Source: CAYLSO01 sp964386525 (GTDB taxonomy: Bacteria; Eisenbacteria; RBG-16-71-46; DASYSL01). From it: a stretch of 19,350 nt of DNA. The translations under genes were made by a program, and so were the position numbers. This document shows, in pieces, positions 15,812 through 19,350 of the stretch. The stretch spans positions 1 to 19,350 of the forward strand of contig CAYLSO010000103.1 of assembly GCA_964386525.1 (NCBI GenBank), in the 5' to 3' direction. Each line of letters opens with the position of its first letter. Position 1 is the first letter of the stretch. The notes under the pieces are model-generated. The model ran no database searches. It saw nothing but the letters and a program-made list of their open reading frames with translations, and had not been told where the DNA came from.

Positions 15812-16605
15812 GTACCGCGGCCACCGGGCGCGGTGGCGGCTGGGCCGTGGTCGGCGTGCTGTGGCGGCGCGACCTGGCGCTCTTCCTGCAGGAGCGCGGG
15901 CGCATCGCGGCGGCGGTGGCGCAGCCGGTCTTCTTCTGGCTGCTGCTGGGCAGCGGCTTCGGCTCCGGATTGCAGACCGCGGGCATGCCCTACCTCGAGT
16001 ACTTCTTCCCGGGCATGGTGCTGATGGTGGTCCTCTTCGCCGCCATCTTCTCGACCATCACGGTCATCGAAGACCGTCAGCAGGGTTTCCTGCGCGCCGT
16101 GCTGGCCGCGCCGGTACCGCGCGCCGGCGTGGTCGTCGGCAAGACCCTGGGCAGCGCCACGCTCGGCTTCGCCCAGGGCTTGGTGGTGCTGCTGCTCGCG
16201 CCGGCGGCGGGGATCCCGCTGCACCCGGCCGGCTTCGCGGCGGCCTGCGTCGCGGTCTTCCTGATCGCCTACGGCCTGTCGGGCGTGGGGATCGCGCTGG
16301 CCTGGGTCTCGGGCTCGACGGCAAGCTATCACGCGGCGATGAACCTGCTGCTGCTCCCCCTGTGGTTCCTCTCCGGAGCGCTCTTCCCGCCCGGTGGGGT
16401 GCCGGCCTGGCTGGCGTGGGTCATGCGCGTCGATCCCCTGAGCTACGGGCTGCAGGCGCTGCGTGAGGCTCTCTACCTGCCCGGGGCCTCGCCGCTCGGC
16501 CACGCCACGGCCGCTTCAACCACGGCGTGGGCGGTGTGTGTGGGCTTCGCCGTTCTGGGTCAGGGCCTGGCGATGGTGGCCGCCCGCACTTCCCGGTCGG
16601 TGTAG
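15808..16605 (+). CDS. ABC-2 type transporter permease
   Basis: Membrane partner of the preceding ATPase, 265 residues from the GTG at 15808, which overlaps the ATPase stop (GTGA); GGGAGGGAG lies just upstream. Hydropathy by eye shows about six membrane helices (near 29-52, 64-85, 112-137, 144-170, 175-197 and 236-257), as expected for ABC-2 permeases. Family marks are VAQPVFFWLLLGSGFGS, the cytoplasmic segment IEDRQQGFLRAVLAAPVPR between helices 2 and 3, NLLLLPLWFLSGALFPPGGVP and MRVDPLSYGLQALREAL. This arrangement resembles NodJ/DrrB-like exporters. With one ATPase and one permease gene, the working unit would be a dimer of each. The following 146 bp are non-coding and include an AGCCCG/CGGGCT inverted repeat without a T tract. 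Confidence 0.92.
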   Translation: MSTAATGRGGGWAVVGVLWRRDLALFLQERGRIAAAVAQPVFFWLLLGSGFGSGLQTAGMPYLEYFFPGMVLMVVLFAAIFSTITVIEDRQQGFLRAVLAAPVPRAGVVVGKTLGSATLGFAQGLVVLLLAPAAGIPLHPAGFAAACVAVFLIAYGLSGVGIALAWVSGSTASYHAAMNLLLLPLWFLSGALFPPGGVPAWLAWVMRVDPLSYGLQALREALYLPGASPLGHATAASTTAWAVCVGFAVLGQGLAMVAARTSRSV

Positions 16606-16751
16606 GGAAGCCCGCCGGCAGCGCCGCGACCGCCGGGCTCCGGGGCCGCGGCGGCTTGTGTTCGGCGGGGCCAGCCGTCAGCATGCGCGCGGGGCGGCGG
16701 GGGAAGCGGGGCTGACCGCGCCGGGTGTGCGACCCGATCAAAGGATGAAAA

Positions 16752-17063
16752 ATGAACGCGGAACACATCCATCTGGCGCTCAACGCCCTGGTGGCGTCCG
16801 GCGTTCTGGGACTGGCGGCTCTGTGGGGTCTGGCGGCTTCGCGCCGGGGGCGCCGCGTGCCCGGGTGGCTGGTCGCGCTGGTCCTCGTCTTCGGCGGGAT
16901 CGCGGCCGGGCTGCTGGGGCGGGCCGCGAACCTGGGCGGTCAGATCCGGCACACCGAGATCCGTTCCGGGGCCATCCCGGCCGGGGCACCAGGAGGAGAG
17001 ATCGGGGGCGCGGCGACCGAGCGTGGCGCGGCCGAACCGCGCGGCGCCGACGAGAAGCCGTGA
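16752..17063 (+). CDS. Small conserved-looking two-TM membrane protein
   Basis: A 103-residue protein with two predicted membrane helices (about 9-29 and 38-57) separated by a basic turn (SRRGRR), followed by GRAANLGGQIRHTEIR (56-71) and a polar Ala/Gly/Glu tail. The opening MNAEHIHLALNAL and the ANLGGQIRHTEI segment resemble small uncharacterised membrane proteins common in respiratory or metabolic operons of Acidobacteriota and Bacteroidota, as I recall them. I cannot name a Pfam family with certainty. The second helix leads into a conserved Asn/Gly/Arg/His segment, probably at the membrane surface. ATG 16752 follows AAAGGA. It lies 146 bp after the ABC permease and 31 bp before ackA, so it could belong to either operon. 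The function is unknown. Confidence 0.78.
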   Translation: MNAEHIHLALNALVASGVLGLAALWGLAASRRGRRVPGWLVALVLVFGGIAAGLLGRAANLGGQIRHTEIRSGAIPAGAPGGEIGGAATERGAAEPRGADEKP

Positions 17064-17094
17064 TCGCTACGTCAGGATCCCCCGGAGCCGCGGC

Positions 17095-18351
17095 ATGATC
17101 CTCCTCGTCCTCAACTGCGGCAGCTCGTCTCTCAAGTTTCAGCTCCTCGAGCTGGTCGTCCCCGTGCCGGCGGCAGGCGCGGCCGCCGGCGAACCGCCGG
17201 CCGCCGGCTCCGCATCGCCGCTGTGGCTGGCGCGCGGCGCCGTGGAGCGTCTAGGCGGGGCGGCCGAGTGCACGTTCTTCGCCGCTGGCGGCGCCGAGGC
17301 GCGTCGCGTCGCCGAGGTGCCCGACCACGCGGCGGCCCTGCGGCTGGCGCTGGATTGGATCGCCGCTTCCGCGCCGGAGGCCGGCGGGCGCATCGCGGCC
17401 GTCGGACACCGCGTGGTGCACGGCGGGGAGCGCTTCTCGGCGCCGACCTTCATCGACGACGAGGTGCTGGCGGAGATCGACGCGCTCTCCGAGCTGGCCC
17501 CGCTGCACAACCCGGCCTGCGCCGCCGGCATCCGCGCGGCGCGCGCCGCGCTCGGCGCCGGCCTGCCCATGGTGGCGGTGTTCGACACCGCCTACTACCG
17601 CACGCTGCCGGAGCACGCCGCCGTCTACGCGCTGCCCTTCGAGTGGACCGAGCGCCACGCCGTGCGCCGCTACGGCTTTCACGGCATCGCGCACCAGCAG
17701 GTGGCGCGGCGCGCCGCCGCGCTCTGCGGCCGGCCCGTGGAGGAGGCCGCCGTCGTCACTCTGCACCTGGGCAACGGCTGCTCCGCCACGGCCACGCGCG
17801 CCGGGCAGGCGATGGACACTTCCATGGGCTTCACGCCGCTCGAGGGCCTGGTCATGGGGACCCGGGCCGGCGACCTCGATCCGGCGCTCGTGCCCTACCT
17901 CATGCGCAAGGAGGGGCTCACCGCCGACGAGATCGAGCACCGGCTCAACCGACGCTCGGGCCTGCTCGGAGTGTCGGGGCGGTCGAACGACATGCGCGAC
18001 CTGCTGGCGGCGGCCGCGGGCGGCGACCCCCGGGCGCGCTTGGCCGTCGATCTCTTCTGCCACCGGGCCCGCAAGTACCTGGGGGCCTACCTGGCCGCCC
18101 TCGGCGGCGCCGACGCCGTCGCCTTCAGCGGTGGCATCGGTGAGCGCTCGCCCGAGGTGCGCGCGCGCATCGCGGGCGGCATGGAGTGGTGCGGCCTGGC
18201 CCTGGACCCGGCGGCCAACGCCGCCGCCGCCGGGGTGGAGGCTTGCATCTCGGCGGCGGGCTCGCGCATCCGAGTCTTCGCCATCCCGAGCGACGAGGAG
18301 TCGGCCATCGCCCGCGAGACGGCCCGCCTGGCCGCGGCCCGCGGCCGCTGA
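17095..18351 (+). CDS. ackA: Acetate kinase
   Basis: Interconverts acetyl phosphate plus ADP with acetate plus ATP. The protein is 418 residues from the ATG at 17095 (GGAG at 17084-17087). Motifs: LNCGSSSLKFQL (6-17), GHRVVHGG (104-111) with the active-site Arg, LHNP (137-140), FDTAY (163-167) with the catalytic Asp, YGFHG (193-197), HLGNGCS (224-230), GTRAGDLDP (255-263), GRSNDMRD (295-302) and FSGGIGE (344-350). Inserted after the first strand is a Pro/Ala/Gly-rich stretch (about 22-42) that most acetate kinases lack. The frame is open 24 codons upstream, but NCGSSS must lie at the N-terminus, so ATG 17095 is right. No phosphotransacetylase gene is adjacent, although ackA is often paired with pta. 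Identification is secure. Confidence 0.97.
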   Translation: MILLVLNCGSSSLKFQLLELVVPVPAAGAAAGEPPAAGSASPLWLARGAVERLGGAAECTFFAAGGAEARRVAEVPDHAAALRLALDWIAASAPEAGGRIAAVGHRVVHGGERFSAPTFIDDEVLAEIDALSELAPLHNPACAAGIRAARAALGAGLPMVAVFDTAYYRTLPEHAAVYALPFEWTERHAVRRYGFHGIAHQQVARRAAALCGRPVEEAAVVTLHLGNGCSATATRAGQAMDTSMGFTPLEGLVMGTRAGDLDPALVPYLMRKEGLTADEIEHRLNRRSGLLGVSGRSNDMRDLLAAAAGGDPRARLAVDLFCHRARKYLGAYLAALGGADAVAFSGGIGERSPEVRARIAGGMEWCGLALDPAANAAAAGVEACISAAGSRIRVFAIPSDEESAIARETARLAAARGR

Positions 18352-18392
18352 CCGACCGCGCGGACCGCCCGCGCGGGCGGGGGGCCGAGCCC

Positions 18393-18422
18393 ATGACAGA
18401 GAACGCCGGGGACGTGCATAAT
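18393..18422 (+). promoter_or_regulatory. Sigma70-type promoter placed for a leaderless transcript
   Basis: ATGACA (18393-18398), 18-bp spacer, CATAAT (18417-18422): 5 of 6 matches in each hexamer. The start site would fall at about 18428-18431, that is on the start codon of the kinase gene. No Shine-Dalgarno sequence lies between CATAAT and the ATG. Confidence 0.5.
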
Positions 18423-18430
18423 CCCGAGTG

Positions 18431-19350
18431 ATGAAGACCCGCCTGCTACAGCTGTTGACGGTCCGCGAGGCCGAGATCCTCGAGCGCTGGGTGGCGCGCG
18501 TGCGCAGCTCCAGCCTGCGCTTCGCCCAGCGGCCGCCGGAGGAGATCGCCAAGCACCAGCGCGCCGCCTTCGCGGCCGTCCAGAGGCTGCTCGACGGCCA
18601 GGACGCGCGCGCCCTGATCCCCTTCGCGGCCGCCCTGGCGGAGCAGCGGCTGAACGGCGACTTCGACCAGGCCGAGGCCGTGCAGGCGATGCTGTTCGGC
18701 CGCGAGGTGATGCTCGACAAGGTGCGCGACGAGCTCAGCCCCCTGGAGTTCGTCGAGGCCACGCACCGGGTGGACAAGGCCTTCGGCACGCTGGTCACCA
18801 GCTTCACCCGCTCTTTCTGCACGCTGTGCATGGGCCGCCAGGAGGAGAAGCGGGAGGAGGTCGAGCGCCACCTCGAGATCGTCATCGAGCGCTCGCAGGA
18901 CGCCATCGTGCTGTTCAACGAAGACCGCGTGGTGCGCAGCTGGAATCGCGGCGCCGAGAGGATCTTCGGCTACCCCGCCGAGGAGATGCTGGGCCGCAGC
19001 CTCGACCTCATCGTGCCCGAGGAGCGCCTCAAGGCCGGCGAGATCGCCGGCCTCATGCGCGAGCTGCGCGAGTTCGGCCACGCCCGCATCTCGGAGACGC
19101 AGCGGCGGCGCCAGGACGGCAACCTCGTCTGGGTGGACGCCAGCTTCACCGCGGTCAGCGACAGCCAGGGGCAGGGGCTCGGCATCTGGGCCATCTTCCG
19201 GGACATCAGCCGCCGCAAGCGGCTCGAGGACGAGAAGCTGCAGGCCGAGCGGCTGGCCCTCATCGGCACCATGTCGGCCAAGCTCGCCCATGAGGTGCGC
19301 AACCCGCTCAACTCGCTGGTGCTCGGGCTCGACCTCATCCGCGACAACCT
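18431..19350 (+). CDS. PAS-domain sensor histidine kinase with RsbRD_N-like N-terminus (3' truncated by window)
   Basis: Partial gene; 306 residues are visible and the frame continues past the window. No transmembrane segment is seen, so it is probably cytoplasmic. Residues about 8-130 are helical (ILERWVARVR, then LVTSFTRSFCTLC) and resemble the RsbRD_N / RsbT co-antagonist N-terminal domain. A coiled linker (136-150) leads to a PAS domain (about 148-262; QDAIVLFNEDRVVRSWNRGA, FGYPAEEMLGR, WAIFRDISRRKR). Then the dimerisation and phosphoacceptor helix begins with LALIGTMSAKLAHEVRNPLN, where H287 is the phosphorylated histidine. The ATPase domain must lie beyond 19350. An in-frame TAA at 18419-18421 limits the start to GTG 18428 or ATG 18431; neither has a ribosome site, and a promoter lies directly upstream. 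Its response regulator is not in the window. Confidence 0.93.
   Translation, partial: MKTRLLQLLTVREAEILERWVARVRSSSLRFAQRPPEEIAKHQRAAFAAVQRLLDGQDARALIPFAAALAEQRLNGDFDQAEAVQAMLFGREVMLDKVRDELSPLEFVEATHRVDKAFGTLVTSFTRSFCTLCMGRQEEKREEVERHLEIVIERSQDAIVLFNEDRVVRSWNRGAERIFGYPAEEMLGRSLDLIVPEERLKAGEIAGLMRELREFGHARISETQRRRQDGNLVWVDASFTAVSDSQGQGLGIWAIFRDISRRKRLEDEKLQAERLALIGTMSAKLAHEVRNPLNSLVLGLDLIRDN

Overview
The window is a very GC-rich (about 70% by eye) bacterial chromosome segment, with every recognisable gene on the + strand. The gene content is that of a Gram-negative-type (diderm) bacterium: an Mla/MCE lipid-transport module, MEP-pathway isoprenoid genes and D-Ala-D-Ala ligase. The gene order, and a TPR-fused sigma54 activator beside a small secreted protein, remind me of Acidobacteriota (Thermoanaerobaculia/Holophagae-like) or a deltaproteobacterial relative. 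This is an impression, not a demonstrated assignment. I see no tRNA, rRNA, CRISPR, transposase or phage gene.

Layout. (1) 3-2290: family 4 uracil-DNA glycosylase and replicative helicase DnaB. (2) 2288-2413: a repeat made of two direct copies and one inverted copy of a short unit, beginning at the dnaB stop codon. (3) 2520-5104: mlaE-mlaF-mlaD (permease, ATPase, MCE protein), a retrograde phospholipid ABC system without mlaB or mlaC here. (4) 5255-10535: housekeeping run radA, ispD, ispF, ddl, cysS, with radA and ispD overlapping at GTGA. (5) 10751-13593: a 116-residue secreted protein of unknown function followed 41 bp later by an 816-residue regulator (TPR array, sigma54-contacting AAA+ domain with GAFTGA, Fis-type HTH). 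(6) 13594-14399: about 800 bp with no credible protein gene. It holds a near-consensus sigma54 promoter (13880-13895), candidate enhancer repeats upstream, about 330 nt downstream with many nested inverted repeats, and an intrinsic-terminator-like hairpin ending in T5 at 14234. (7) 14400-16605: a lipoprotein cytochrome c, an ABC ATPase and an ABC-2 permease, all coupled by GTGA overlaps, behind a good sigma70-type promoter. (8) 16752-18351: a small two-TM protein and acetate kinase. (9) 18431-end: the front part of an RsbRD_N-PAS-histidine kinase, possibly leaderless.

The most interesting part is 10540-14240. It reads as a self-contained regulatory cassette: a secreted small protein, a TPR-sigma54 activator whose Shine-Dalgarno lies in a hairpin, and immediately downstream a sigma54 promoter driving what looks like a structured non-coding RNA with its own terminator. 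The promoter match, hairpins and protein motifs are visible in the sequence. That the regulator acts on this promoter, that the small protein is its signal, and that the RNA binds CsrA are inferences.
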